10,071 bases of DNA from JBDTGE01 sp050742975 (GTDB taxonomy: Bacteria; Actinomycetota; Actinomycetes; Mycobacteriales; Jatrophihabitantaceae), in the NCBI GenBank assembly GCA_050742975.1, contig JBOGDQ010000148.1:1-10071 (forward strand), given 5' to 3'. Of this stretch, positions 1 through 7,430 are shown one piece after another (positions within the stretch are counted from its first letter, which is position 1; every line of letters starts with the position of its first letter). The notes beneath the pieces are model-generated. The model had not been told where the DNA came from. It searched no databases and saw nothing but the letters and a program-made list of their open reading frames with translations. Made by a program: the position numbers and the translations under genes.

Positions 1-557
1 GCAGCCCGCCGAACTCGACCGGTACGGACCCGTCCCCGCCGCGATGGGCCGACGCATCGCCGCCGACCCCACCGCCAGCACCCGCCGCTGGAGCGTCGAC
101 CAGACCGGCCGGCTACTCGACCAGCAGCCCGCGAGCGCGACCACCGAACCGGCCGCGACCACCACCCCCGAATCGGCCACCGGGCCGCTGACCACCGGCG
201 CGGGCGGCACATCGACTGCGGGCTACCAGCCCACCGCCCGGATCACCCGGCACGTCATCGTCAGAGACCAGTTCTGCGTGCACCCCGGCTGCCGCCGCAC
301 CGCCACCCACTGCGACCTGGACCACCGCACCCCGTGGCCGACCCGGCGCCACCAGCGTGCACAACCTGCAACCACTCTGCAAGCGCCATCATGACCTGAA
401 ACACCACTCCCGCTGGCACGTCACCAAGAACAACGACGGCAGCTACGACTGGCGCTCACCAACCGGACACACGTACAGATACCGACCACCCGAACTACCC
501 ACACCCGAAAGGCCACCCGAACCGGACCCGGACGACGCTGAGCCGCCGCCGTTCTAA
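1..557 (+). pseudogene. 13E12/DUF222-family HNH endonuclease, 3' part, frameshifted
   Basis: The reading frame is open from base 2, so the gene's 5' part lies outside the window. The first part reads LDRYGPVPAAMGRRIAADP, the usual linker before the HNH domain of 13E12-repeat (DUF222) proteins, then FCVHPGC and CDLDHRTPW. The rest of the HNH core, VHNLQPLCKRHHDLKHH, is in another frame starting near 357. Dropping one C from the CCC at 342-344 restores PTGATSVHNLQPLC, the family consensus, and an open frame to the TAA at 555-557. So the gene carries a one-base insertion between the two halves of the nuclease site and would lose its second zinc/metal-binding half. In the family, HNH is a metal-dependent nuclease fold; the role of these multicopy actinobacterial genes is not established. 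A sequencing error at the C run is the main alternative. The 3' end overlaps the convergent RNase H gene by 4 bases. Confidence 0.85.
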
Positions 558-1657
558 CTCACGCCGGCCAGGTGACTGGTGTCGTTGAACAGACGCATCG
601 AGGGCGTGCCATCGGCTCGGTAGTCGATCATCGAGACCGACGCGACGTCCAGATGCATGCGGAAGACCGCGTCGGGCGGCGCGTCGAGGGCCATCCTGAT
701 CAGCGCCTTGATCGGGCTCACGTGGGTGACGACGACGACCGTCGCGAGCGGATCGGTAGCGAGCACCGAATCGCGACCGCGGCGGACCCGCGCCTCAAGT
801 GCGGCAAGCGACTCACCGTTCGGCGGCGCGATCTCGGGCGAACCGCGCCAGCGGGCGAGCTCGCGCGGGTTGGCGGCGGCCACGTCAGCGATCGTCATCC
901 CCTCCCACCGACCGAAGTCCACCTCGGCGAAGTCGTCGTTCTCCAGCACCGGCAGGTGCAACGTCGTCGCGATTGCGTCAGCGGTCTGCCGGCTCCGCCG
1001 CAGCGGCGAACTGACGAGCGCAGCCACCGGACCGAACGACGCGGCGCGCTCTGCGAGAGCCGCTGCCTGTCGCTCGCCCACGTCGTCGAGCTCAAGATCG
1101 TTTCGTCCCGAGAACCGCATCTCGGCCGAGTGGCTGGTGGCACCGTGCCGGACGAGGATCAGGCGCGTCGACGGACCCGAGTGCGGTGCCCACGCGAGCG
1201 GATCGGGGCGGTCGGCGCCGGCGCGGGTCGGCGCGGTCACCTTGCCGGTGCCGCGGTCCATCGCCTCGTTCGCGAGCCGGTCCGCATGCTTGTTCTGCTC
1301 GCGCGGAATCCACTCGAACGAGACGTCCGCGAAGGCCCGGCGCAACTGGACCGCCTCGGCGAACAGGGCGCGCAGCCCTTCGTTCTTGACCTTCCACCGA
1401 CCCGACATCTGCTCGACGACGAGCTTGGAGTCCATGCGCACGGCGACCTCGCGCGCACCGAGTTCCCGCGCCGCGTCGAGTCCGGCGATCAGGCCGCGAT
1501 ACTCGGCGACGTTGTTGGTCGCGGCGCCGATGAACTCCGACCGCTCGGCAAGCACCTCACCGCCGAGTCCGGCCAGGACGACCGCGCCGTACCCGGCCGG
1601 TCCCGGGTTGCCGCGCGCCCCGCCGTCGGCCTCGATGACGACACGGTCCGCAGTCAC
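554..1657 (-). CDS. Bifunctional RNase HI / histidine phosphatase (Rv2228c-like)
   Basis: A 367-residue fusion. Residues 5-137 form an RNase HI domain that cuts the RNA strand of RNA-DNA hybrids: the four acidic active-site residues are visible as D11 (EADGGARGNPGPAG), E52 (NNVAEYRGL), D76 (RMDSKLV) and D126 (HADRLAN). Residues 165-365 form a histidine phosphatase (phosphoglycerate mutase-like) domain with the catalytic LVRHGAT (H171), SSPLRRSRQTA, FAEVDFGRWEG (E245) and the second histidine in THVSP (H312). A short Pro/Ala-rich linker separates them. Length and order match M. tuberculosis Rv2228c, described as an RNase H with acid phosphatase activity (known of the family). The GTG start at 1655-1657 overlaps the stop of the upstream gene as GTGA, which settles the start and suggests coupled translation. 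Last gene of the leftward operon; all catalytic residues are intact. Confidence 0.95.
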   Translation of the reverse strand: MTADRVVIEADGGARGNPGPAGYGAVVLAGLGGEVLAERSEFIGAATNNVAEYRGLIAGLDAARELGAREVAVRMDSKLVVEQMSGRWKVKNEGLRALFAEAVQLRRAFADVSFEWIPREQNKHADRLANEAMDRGTGKVTAPTRAGADRPDPLAWAPHSGPSTRLILVRHGATSHSAEMRFSGRNDLELDDVGERQAAALAERAASFGPVAALVSSPLRRSRQTADAIATTLHLPVLENDDFAEVDFGRWEGMTIADVAAANPRELARWRGSPEIAPPNGESLAALEARVRRGRDSVLATDPLATVVVVTHVSPIKALIRMALDAPPDAVFRMHLDVASVSMIDYRADGTPSMRLFNDTSHLAGVS

Positions 1658-2394
1658 AACCCCGACTCGTCGGTGCGCACCAGAATCCGACGGCAGTTGT
1701 CACAGCGCACGACCGCATCCGGCGCCGCGGCTCGTACCGCGGTGAGCTCGCTGCCGGACAGCTCGATGTGGCATCCCTCGCAGCGCCGTTGGCGCAACAC
1801 GGCCGCGCCGACACCACCGCCGTGCTCGCGCGCCCGCTCGTACAGGGCCAGCAGGCCGTCCGGGAGTTCGCCGGCGATCGCCGCCCGCTCGGCCGTCCGT
1901 GCACCGGCCGACGAGTCGATCTCGCCGAACGCGGCATCGCGCGCGGTGGCCAGGTCGGCACACTCGGCGTCGAGCGCCGAGCGCTGGGCGGTGATCTGGG
2001 CGAGCGACCTGTCGGCCTCCTCGCGCTGCTCCATGACCTCGAGCAGCTCGTCCTCGAGCGTCGACTGGCGCCGCTTCAGGCTCGTCAGCTCGTGCTGCAA
2101 CCCCTCCAACTCCTTCGCCGGCAGCCCGCCGCCCTGCAGCCGCTGCTCGTCACGCGTCTCGCGCGTGCGGACCGTGTCGACCTCGTTCTCCAGGCGTCGC
2201 TGGTCCTCGGCGATGTCGGCCAGTCTGGTCTCGGCGTCGATCGCCTCGTTGTGCAGGTCGACGCCGCGCTGTGCACGCTCGGCGAGTGCGGCGAGCTCGG
2301 GCAGCGACGAGCGCCGATGGGCCAACTGGGCGAGTGCGGTGTCGGCAGCCTGCAGGTCGAGCAGGCGTAACTGTGCGGTGTGGTCGGCATTCAC
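1654..2394 (-). CDS. C4-type zinc-ribbon coiled-coil protein (Rv2229c-like)
   Basis: A 246-residue protein with two parts. Residues about 10-175 are rich in Leu, Glu, Arg and Gln with heptad character (for example KELEGLQHELTSLKRRQSTL), a long antiparallel coiled coil as in the CT398/Rv2229c family. The C-terminus holds a zinc ribbon: C205 and C208 in RCEGCHIEL, and C231 and C234 in VVRCDNCRRILVR. Members are thought to bind nucleic acid or act as adaptors, but the function is not established. The open frame extends upstream to 2523, but I chose the GTG at 2392-2394: it overlaps the TGA of the Nif3 gene as GTGA, and the protein then begins VNADHTAQLRLLDLQ, like family members; the extra 43 residues would be the Nif3 tail read out of frame. 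Middle gene of the operon, coupled on both sides. Confidence 0.92.
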   Translation of the reverse strand: MNADHTAQLRLLDLQAADTALAQLAHRRSSLPELAALAERAQRGVDLHNEAIDAETRLADIAEDQRRLENEVDTVRTRETRDEQRLQGGGLPAKELEGLQHELTSLKRRQSTLEDELLEVMEQREEADRSLAQITAQRSALDAECADLATARDAAFGEIDSSAGARTAERAAIAGELPDGLLALYERAREHGGGVGAAVLRQRRCEGCHIELSGSELTAVRAAAPDAVVRCDNCRRILVRTDESGL

Positions 2395-3548
2395 GTGCTC
2401 TTCGGACTCGATTCGGGAGAGTTGGCGTGCAGCGTCCACGGATCGGTGACGCGGCGGGACACTCGAACCTCCACCGTAGTGCCGAACCGTTCGCGCAGAC
2501 GAGCAGCCACCGCGTCCAGCCATGGGGCCTCGGTCGCCCAGTGCGCCACGTCGACGAGCGCCATCGCGCCCGCACCGCGTTCGGTCACCGCCTCGACCAC
2601 CCCGTGGTGCTTGAGGTCCGCGGTCAGGTACACGTCCGCGCCGGCCCGTCGTGCCTGCTCGGCGTACGACCCGCCCGAGCCGCCACAGACCGCGACCGTC
2701 TGCACTGCACGGGCCGGGTCACCCGCGGCCCGCACGCCCCACACGGTCCGAGGCAGGACGGCGGCCACGTGCGCCGTGAACTCGCGCAGCGTGGACGGAG
2801 CCGGCAACACCCCGACTCGGCCGGTCCCCCGCGTCGTCGGCATAGGAAGCTGCGCAAGCAGGTCGAACGCGGGCTCCTCGTACGGATGCGCCGCGCGCAG
2901 GGCGGCCACGATCTCGACCCGTCTGGCCGCTGGGACCACCATCTCGACCCGCGTCTCGGCCACCTGCTCGATGCGACCGACCGCTCCGATCGCCGGGTCA
3001 GCGCCGTCAAGTGGGCGGAACGTCCCGAGACCCTCGCCCGTCCAGGCGCAGCGCTCGTAGTCGCCGATCGCACCGGCACCGGCGGCGGCCAACGCGTCGA
3101 TCAACGCCGGGGCGTCGGCCTGCGGCACGAACACGACGAGCTTGGCGAGCGGCTCGGCCGGCTGTGCATCCAGCGGACGGAGCTTATGCAGCCCGATCCG
3201 CTCGGCCAGCGCGTCGGAGACTCCCGGGTCGGCCACGTCCGCGTTCGTGTGCGCGACGAAGTGTGCGGCGCCGGCCCGGATCAGCCGATGGATCAGGGCG
3301 CCCTTGGGGTCGCCGGCCGGCACGCCATGCACCCCGGTGAGCAGCAGTGGGTGGTGGGTGAGCAGGAGCTGCGAGCGGGTCGAGATCGCCTCGTCGACGG
3401 TCGCGGGGACAGAATCGACAGCCAGCAGCACGCGTTCGACCGGTTCGGCCGGATCGCCGCACACCAGGCCGACGGCGTCCCATGGCTCGGCCCAGCGGGG
3501 ATCGAACCAGCCGTCCAGGACGCTGATCAGGTCGGCAAGCCTCGGCAC
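2391..3548 (-). CDS. Nif3-like dinuclear metal-center hexameric protein (Rv2230c-like)
   Basis: From the GTG at 3546-3548 the protein has 385 residues and begins VPRLADLISVLDGWFDPRWA, then EPWDAVGLVCGD, the family's N-terminal signature. Likely metal ligands are H65 and H66 (LLLTHHPLL), D104 (AHTNADVADPG), H336 and E340 (VDVAHWATE). Between the two Nif3 halves lies a PII-like YqfO insert (about residues 135-235, ending AHPYEEPAFDLL), as in the long bacterial version. The family binds two metal ions in a toroidal hexamer; some members have been linked to GTP cyclohydrolase-type chemistry or DNA binding, but the true role is unknown. The frame is open to an ATG at 3633-3635, but those 29 residues (MSASSQSKLKYPS...) do not resemble the family and would run up to the divergent gene. 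First gene of the leftward operon. The position of the start is inferred from family similarity; no strong ribosome site is visible. Confidence 0.94.
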   Translation of the reverse strand: MPRLADLISVLDGWFDPRWAEPWDAVGLVCGDPAEPVERVLLAVDSVPATVDEAISTRSQLLLTHHPLLLTGVHGVPAGDPKGALIHRLIRAGAAHFVAHTNADVADPGVSDALAERIGLHKLRPLDAQPAEPLAKLVVFVPQADAPALIDALAAAGAGAIGDYERCAWTGEGLGTFRPLDGADPAIGAVGRIEQVAETRVEMVVPAARRVEIVAALRAAHPYEEPAFDLLAQLPMPTTRGTGRVGVLPAPSTLREFTAHVAAVLPRTVWGVRAAGDPARAVQTVAVCGGSGGSYAEQARRAGADVYLTADLKHHGVVEAVTERGAGAMALVDVAHWATEAPWLDAVAARLRERFGTTVEVRVSRRVTDPWTLHANSPESSPKST

Positions 3549-3637
3549 GCCCGCGAACCTACCGTGAGCGGCGTCCGGTGCGCCGCGTTGCTCCGGCGAG
3601 GGATACTTGAGCTTCGACTGGCTGGAGGCCGACAAAG
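3549..3637. promoter_or_regulatory. Divergent intergenic region, nif3-like operon / PLDc_N gene
   Basis: This 89-bp gap separates the leftward three-gene operon from the rightward membrane-protein gene and should hold both promoters (inference from layout). A clear Shine-Dalgarno sequence GGAGG lies at 3624-3628, nine bases before the ATG at 3638. I could not assign convincing -35/-10 pairs; GATACT at 3602-3607 is the only AT-richer hexamer that could serve the rightward gene. Confidence 0.4.
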
Positions 3638-4000
3638 ATGCTGATGTTCGACGGGGTGTTCGGGCTGGTGATGCTCGGGCTGTGGATCTTCTGCATCATC
3701 GACGCGATCACCGCGCCCGTGGACAAGGTCCGCAATCTGCCCAAGATTGCCTGGATCCTGATCGTCATCCTGCTGGTCGTGCCCGGGTCGATCGTGTGGC
3801 TGATTGCCGGCCGTCCGTGGGCCGCAGCTCAGCAGGGTGGTGACCGCCCCGTCCGGTCGGCGAAGCGTCCGGTGGCGAGCAACCCCGACGACGACGAGGA
3901 GTTCCTGGCCGGCCTGCGCGCTCGCGCCGAGGAGCAGCGCCGCCGTGCTCGGGATACCCAACCTCGCGACGACGACAAGCCGGGCGAGACGGCTAGCTGA
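3638..4000 (+). CDS. Small PLDc_N-domain membrane protein
   Basis: A 120-residue protein with two membrane helices, about residues 4-25 (FDGVFGLVMLGLWIFCIIDAI) and 38-57 (AWILIVILLVVPGSIVWLIA), ending in GRPW. This helix-loop-helix pattern with a short PVDKVRNLPK loop matches the phospholipase D nuclease N-terminal (PLDc_N) domain, which occurs alone in many actinobacterial proteins. No phospholipase HKD motif follows, so no enzyme activity is expected. The C-terminal 60 residues are soluble and highly charged (DDDEEFLAGLRARAEEQRRRARD), probably cytoplasmic. The ATG is preceded by GGAGG at a good distance; a second ATG two codons on is less likely. Its last 8 bases overlap the convergent metallophosphoesterase gene. 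The biological role is unknown. Confidence 0.88.
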   Translation: MLMFDGVFGLVMLGLWIFCIIDAITAPVDKVRNLPKIAWILIVILLVVPGSIVWLIAGRPWAAAQQGGDRPVRSAKRPVASNPDDDEEFLAGLRARAEEQRRRARDTQPRDDDKPGETAS

Positions 4001-5714
4001 CCGGCGTCACCGCGCCGATGCCCTGGGCCGTCGTGCACTGACGCCCGTCCTTGATCTTCTGCTTCTTCAGGTAGAGCGTCTCGGCGGTGACGTTCTGCCC
4101 GCCCGACCCGACGGTGCTCGCGCTCTCCGGGGCCGCGCCGGTCACCTGGAACCGGATCACCTTGGTGAATTGGCAGTCGGCGGCCACCGACTCGATGCTG
4201 AACTCGATAGGCGTCGGGGTGACGTCGATGCCTACCTCCTTCAGGCCTCCGGCACCCGTCGAACCCTCGACGAGGTTGATCGCCTCGCCGCTCTGGATGT
4301 CGTGGTCGGCGTTCTGCTTGTGCAGGTGTCCGCTGTTCGTCTGCCGGACCCGGCCGGGCAGGTCCTTCACGATCTGCGCTGCCGCCACCGGTTCGTGGGT
4401 GGCGAAGACGTCGAAATACGCATCGCCGGGCACACCCTTCAGCGCCTGATCGACCGCGCTCCTCTCCAGCGAGTGGGTCTGTGTCTCGTCGTTGGAGCCG
4501 TAGCGACCGGCCGCGCCGTAGACCCGCGGGTCGGCCACTGCGCCGATGTGCAGACCGAACGCGTCGAGTTGCTCCGCTGCGACGGCGAAGCCGTCGGCGT
4601 TCGCGGTCTTGGTGCCCATCACGATGACGCCTGGGATCTTGCGCATGATCTGCTCGGTCGTGGGCGAGTCGTGATTGCCCGCCAGCCAGATCATCGGTGC
4701 CACCTTCGTCACGGCTCGGATCTGGCTGCGGTACTCGGGGGTGAGCTCGGCCGCCGTCCCGAACTGCGACTCGTCGCCGGTGTTGACGATCAGCGATATC
4801 GAGAAGTTCTTGGCGTACTGGCGCACCAGCGGATATGTGCTGCCCAGGTGCATGTCGGAGATGTACATGATGTTGAACTCGGTCGCAGGCGCGGCGGTCT
4901 GATCGATGTTGTGCTGCAGTTGCGCCTGGATGCTCGCGATGCCGCTGACGACGTCGAAGGCGGTCGCCCGCTGCTGGTAGTACTCCTTCAACTGGCCCGG
5001 GAACAGCTGCAGCGCGCCGAGCGTGCCGGTCAGTCGCGAGCGCTTAGCCCAGTCAGGGTCGTAGCTCAGCGCGCCGTACCCGGCCAGCACGGCCATGACG
5101 GCGGCGGCTGCGCCGAGTTGCTTCACGCGGCGGCGCAGCTCCCCCGGTACCCGCTCGACCTGGCGCAGGTAACGGATCGCCAGGTTCACGGCCGCCGCGA
5201 TCGCCAGGCCGATGAGCACCCCGATCAGGGCCTCTCCGACGAGCCAGGCCGCGACGCGCGGAACCTGGTCGCTGAAGTCTTCGCGCAGCTTCGCGACGTA
5301 CGCGGTCGGGTCGCTCGTCGCCGAAGCGGCCATGCGCACGACGTCGACGTTCTCCGGACTGATGTGGACGCCCACCGGCAGCCCATCGACGTTGCTGAAG
5401 ATCCAGCTGCCGAACGTGGTGTCCGCGGTGATCCCGGACCTGGTGAGCAGCGTGGCCTGGACCTGGAAGTGCACTCCGCCCGCTTGCGCGTGATACGGGA
5501 ACAGATGGAGCATCGCCGCCGCTCCCGCCAGCGGGAATCCGATGCGCATCGCCCAGCGGAGCACGAACTCGACAGCAGCGCGCGCGGCCGCCGCCGGCTT
5601 TTTCCGCAGCGTCCGATCGGCCTCGTCCAAGCGCGCACGAAGGCGTGCGAGTCGACGATTCGAGGGCAGACCCTCCAGCGGCAGCTCGGCCTGCGCGGGT
5701 GACACGGAGGGCAC
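3993..5714 (-). CDS. Membrane-anchored metallophosphoesterase
   Basis: A 573-residue protein. The N-terminal half is a membrane module with helices near residues 50-72, 155-182 and 198-217 and an 80-residue loop, probably extracytoplasmic, between the first two (VHFQVQATLLTRSG...). The C-terminal half (about 280-490) is a calcineurin-like metallophosphoesterase: D287 and H289 in ISDMHLG, G313-D314 in NTGDE, AGNHDS (N347, H348, D349), H440 in THEP and SGHLHKQ (H463, H465). These are the usual ligands of a two-metal site. A domain of about 80 residues with two cysteines (C514, C560) follows. With three helices after a cytoplasmic N-terminus, the catalytic domain would face outside, which suggests an extracytoplasmic phosphodiester or nucleotide/lipid phosphate substrate (inference). 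The GTG at 5712-5714 is the only start in this frame near the 5' end; no good ribosome site is seen, so the start is tentative. Confidence 0.9.
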   Translation of the reverse strand: MPSVSPAQAELPLEGLPSNRRLARLRARLDEADRTLRKKPAAAARAAVEFVLRWAMRIGFPLAGAAAMLHLFPYHAQAGGVHFQVQATLLTRSGITADTTFGSWIFSNVDGLPVGVHISPENVDVVRMAASATSDPTAYVAKLREDFSDQVPRVAAWLVGEALIGVLIGLAIAAAVNLAIRYLRQVERVPGELRRRVKQLGAAAAVMAVLAGYGALSYDPDWAKRSRLTGTLGALQLFPGQLKEYYQQRATAFDVVSGIASIQAQLQHNIDQTAAPATEFNIMYISDMHLGSTYPLVRQYAKNFSISLIVNTGDESQFGTAAELTPEYRSQIRAVTKVAPMIWLAGNHDSPTTEQIMRKIPGVIVMGTKTANADGFAVAAEQLDAFGLHIGAVADPRVYGAAGRYGSNDETQTHSLERSAVDQALKGVPGDAYFDVFATHEPVAAAQIVKDLPGRVRQTNSGHLHKQNADHDIQSGEAINLVEGSTGAGGLKEVGIDVTPTPIEFSIESVAADCQFTKVIRFQVTGAAPESASTVGSGGQNVTAETLYLKKQKIKDGRQCTTAQGIGAVTPVS

Positions 5715-5829
5715 GGCGGAGCTGTCGTGCGACGCGGTCTCGTCCTGGTCGATCCGTCCAGTATGCCGATCGACCCGTTCGTGCGTCCGACGTGCCGCGT
5801 CGCTGTGACCGTGCGCGTAATTTGAACAC
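5715..5829. promoter_or_regulatory. Divergent intergenic region, metallophosphoesterase / surf1
   Basis: This 115-bp gap separates two divergent genes and should hold both promoters. For the rightward surf1 gene, TAATTT at 5818-5823 is a good -10 candidate, ending six bases before the GTG at 5830; no Shine-Dalgarno sequence precedes that GTG, so a leaderless transcript is possible. No convincing -35 box is visible at the matching distance, and I could not identify the leftward promoter. Confidence 0.35.
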
Positions 5830-7083
5830 GTGCTACGGAGCGCTTTGTGGACGTTGCGGCAGCCGCGCTATGCGTCCTTGGCGGCGCTCATGTTCATCCT
5901 CGCGCTGATCTGTGTCGCGGCCGGTACCTGGCAGATCTCGCGGTTCGAGCAATCGGTGCATGACAATGACGCGATTGTCGGAAATGCGCACGCGGCCTCG
6001 GTGCCGCTCACCACAGCGCTCGTTCCGCTCGTCGGCCAGGGTCCAGCACCGGGCCGGGACGCCATCCGCTACCGCAGCGTCACGCTCACGGGCAGCTATC
6101 TCGCCGGCGCGCAACAGTTCCTGGGCAACGAGGTCCTCAACGGCACCGACGGCTACTACGTGGTGAACCCGCTCCGGACGGCGACCGGGCTCGTGCTCGT
6201 TGTGCGTGGTTTCGTCGCCGCCAACGACGCGGGGACGCCGCCCGCGACGCTCGCGGCGCCGCCCGCCGGGACTGTGCACATCACGGGTCGACTACAAACC
6301 GCCGGTACTGAGAACGACGCTTCGGGTCAGCTCGCTGATCACCAGATCGCATCGATCAACCCGACTCAGCAGGCCGCTCGCCTCGGGGCCCCGGTGTACG
6401 CGGCATACGTCGCGCTCGACGCCCACCAGCCGGGCGCATCGGGCGTCACGGTCCTGCCGGACCCAGACCTGTCCAATCCGGCCGGCGGCGTGGTCGCGCC
6501 CCAGCACTTCGCTTACATCATCCAGTGGTATCTGTTCGCGCTGCTCGCGCTCGCCGCACCGTTCGCCATGGGCCGCCACGAGGTCCGCGAAGCGCGCCGT
6601 TCCTTGCTTGGAATCGACACAGGTGACGAGGAGCTGGGCGCTGCGACGCTCGATCAAGGAAATCAGCTACCGCAGTCGGCTGCCGGTAGCTCGTCCGGCG
6701 CCCTGGCCGTCAGGGCAAGCGGCACCATCGCGCAGCGAGGCGAGCCCACGCCGCAACAGTGGCGGCGGGCCGCGCAACTCGCCGACCGGTACGGGCGCTC
6801 CCTCGGTGCGGATCCGGGCCGGTCCGCCGGCCGAGGGTCGCGAACTACGCGTATCGGCAAGCGCCCCAACGGCGATGGCCAGGCCGTCACGCAGAGCGCG
6901 ACTGCGGTTCACCGCAGCAACGACGCGTACCACGGCGCCTACAACGACTACCTCTGGCAACTCGCACTGGCCGACGGGACCGCACCAGATCTCTCCGCAC
7001 CGCGAGCCCCGGAAATCCCTGATCAACGGACCCAGATTGACGGCGACTCGGCGCCGCAACAGCTCCCCCCGCGGCAGATATGA
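5830..7083 (+). CDS. SURF1-family cytochrome oxidase biogenesis protein, long C-terminus
   Basis: A 417-residue protein. SURF1 proteins are inner-membrane factors that help heme a insertion and assembly of cytochrome c oxidase. The first helix (about 16-35) runs into AAGTWQISRFE, the family's G-WQ-R signature. The large loop between helices contains YRSVTLTGSY, FLGNEVLNGTDGYYVVNPL, LVLVVRGFV and ITGRLQ, all typical. The second helix (about 226-247) carries HFAYIIQWYLFALLALAAPF, the conserved Q-W-FA motif. M. tuberculosis has a homolog, Rv2235, of about 270 residues; here a further 165 residues follow, low in complexity at first, then LADRYGR (317-323) and a well-formed AYHGAYNDYLWQLALADG (about 366-383). 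The GTG start has no visible ribosome site. The gene is the last clearly chromosomal one before the mobile region. Confidence 0.9.
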   Translation: MLRSALWTLRQPRYASLAALMFILALICVAAGTWQISRFEQSVHDNDAIVGNAHAASVPLTTALVPLVGQGPAPGRDAIRYRSVTLTGSYLAGAQQFLGNEVLNGTDGYYVVNPLRTATGLVLVVRGFVAANDAGTPPATLAAPPAGTVHITGRLQTAGTENDASGQLADHQIASINPTQQAARLGAPVYAAYVALDAHQPGASGVTVLPDPDLSNPAGGVVAPQHFAYIIQWYLFALLALAAPFAMGRHEVREARRSLLGIDTGDEELGAATLDQGNQLPQSAAGSSSGALAVRASGTIAQRGEPTPQQWRRAAQLADRYGRSLGADPGRSAGRGSRTTRIGKRPNGDGQAVTQSATAVHRSNDAYHGAYNDYLWQLALADGTAPDLSAPRAPEIPDQRTQIDGDSAPQQLPPRQI

Positions 7084-7123
7084 CAGCCCGGTCGCGAACG
7101 GTGCCGCCTGTCCTGACCGTTTC

Positions 7124-7136
7124 TGGTGGGCGCTAC
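7124..7136 (-). repeat. Short copy of the tRNA-Val 3' end (attachment-like repeat)
   Basis: TGGTGGGCGCTAC here is identical to 9827-9839, the CCA end, discriminator base and acceptor strand of the truncated tRNA-Val. After one mismatch the next three bases (GGG) also agree. No tRNA body follows: the sequence goes straight into the abiEi relic. It lies 41 bases after the surf1 stop. It may be an old attL core or, less likely, a chance match. Confidence 0.5.
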
Positions 7137-7368
7137 CGGGCAGCCGGGGCGCCGCGAGCTCGGCGGTGTCGCGCGCGCACAAGCGTGGTGAGCTGGTGGC
7201 AATCCGCAACGGTCTCTACTTCAAGGGGGCCAAGACCCGGTACGGGATGACCCGGCCCTCATCGGAGGCGATCGCGATCGCGGTGCTCGGCACGGTGGGT
7301 GTTGGACCCACGGGGCACACCGCGGCACGGGCCTTGGGTCTGACCACGCCGATTCCGGCCGAGCCTTC
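7132..7368 (+). pseudogene. abiEi relic (partial duplicate)
   Basis: These 237 bases match 7506-7742 of the intact abiEi with six differences and no gaps (about 97% identity). They correspond to residues 27-105, most of the winged-helix domain and the linker after it. No start codon, promoter or C-terminal domain is present. The frame stays open to a TGA at 7430-7432, but the reading beyond 7368 is unrelated to AbiEi. Of the six differences, four change the residue (V to I, E to A, S to T, Q to P) and two are silent, consistent with no selection. The left end coincides with the tRNA-derived repeat at 7124-7136, which shares the bases GCT-CCGGG with abiEi; this microhomology may mark the junction. 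Confidence 0.85.
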
Positions 7369-7391
7369 CGACGCGGGCACCAGTCCCGAAG

Positions 7392-7420
7392 TCGACGCGA
7401 TGACAGAAACTAGGTACAGT
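7392..7420 (+). promoter_or_regulatory. Predicted promoter of the abiE operon, probably leaderless
   Basis: TCGACG at 7392-7397 and TACAGT at 7415-7420, separated by 17 bases, resemble -35 and -10 boxes. The -10 ends eight bases before the ATG at 7429, so transcription would start at or next to the start codon. No Shine-Dalgarno sequence is present, which agrees with a leaderless message, a common arrangement in actinobacteria. Inference from sequence pattern only. Confidence 0.5.
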
Positions 7421-7430
7421 TTTATGTCAT
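7400..7430. promoter_or_regulatory. Inverted repeat over the abiEi start, candidate AbiEi operator
   Basis: Two nested arm pairs surround a 6-base centre: ATGACA (7400-7405) with TGTCAT (7425-7430), and AAACT (7407-7411) with AGTTT (7418-7422). The dyad spans the -10 box and the start codon. AbiEi proteins are known to repress their own operon by binding inverted repeats in the promoter, so this is a likely operator. The arms are seen; the binding is inferred. Confidence 0.6.

Noticed and set aside
572..3644. Long plus-strand open frames opposite the RNase H, zinc-ribbon and Nif3 genes
   Set aside because: They are antisense shadows of strong family matches; their Arg/Ser/Ala-rich sequence is typical of high-GC shadow frames and shows no domain.
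3804..5702. A 632-residue plus-strand open frame opposite the metallophosphoesterase
   Set aside because: The minus-strand protein carries a complete metallophosphoesterase site; the plus-strand frame has only Arg/Asp/Leu-rich shadow composition.
7124..7200. A complete tRNA-Val at the left repeat
   Set aside because: Only the last 13 bases of the tRNA match; no T arm, anticodon or D arm follows.
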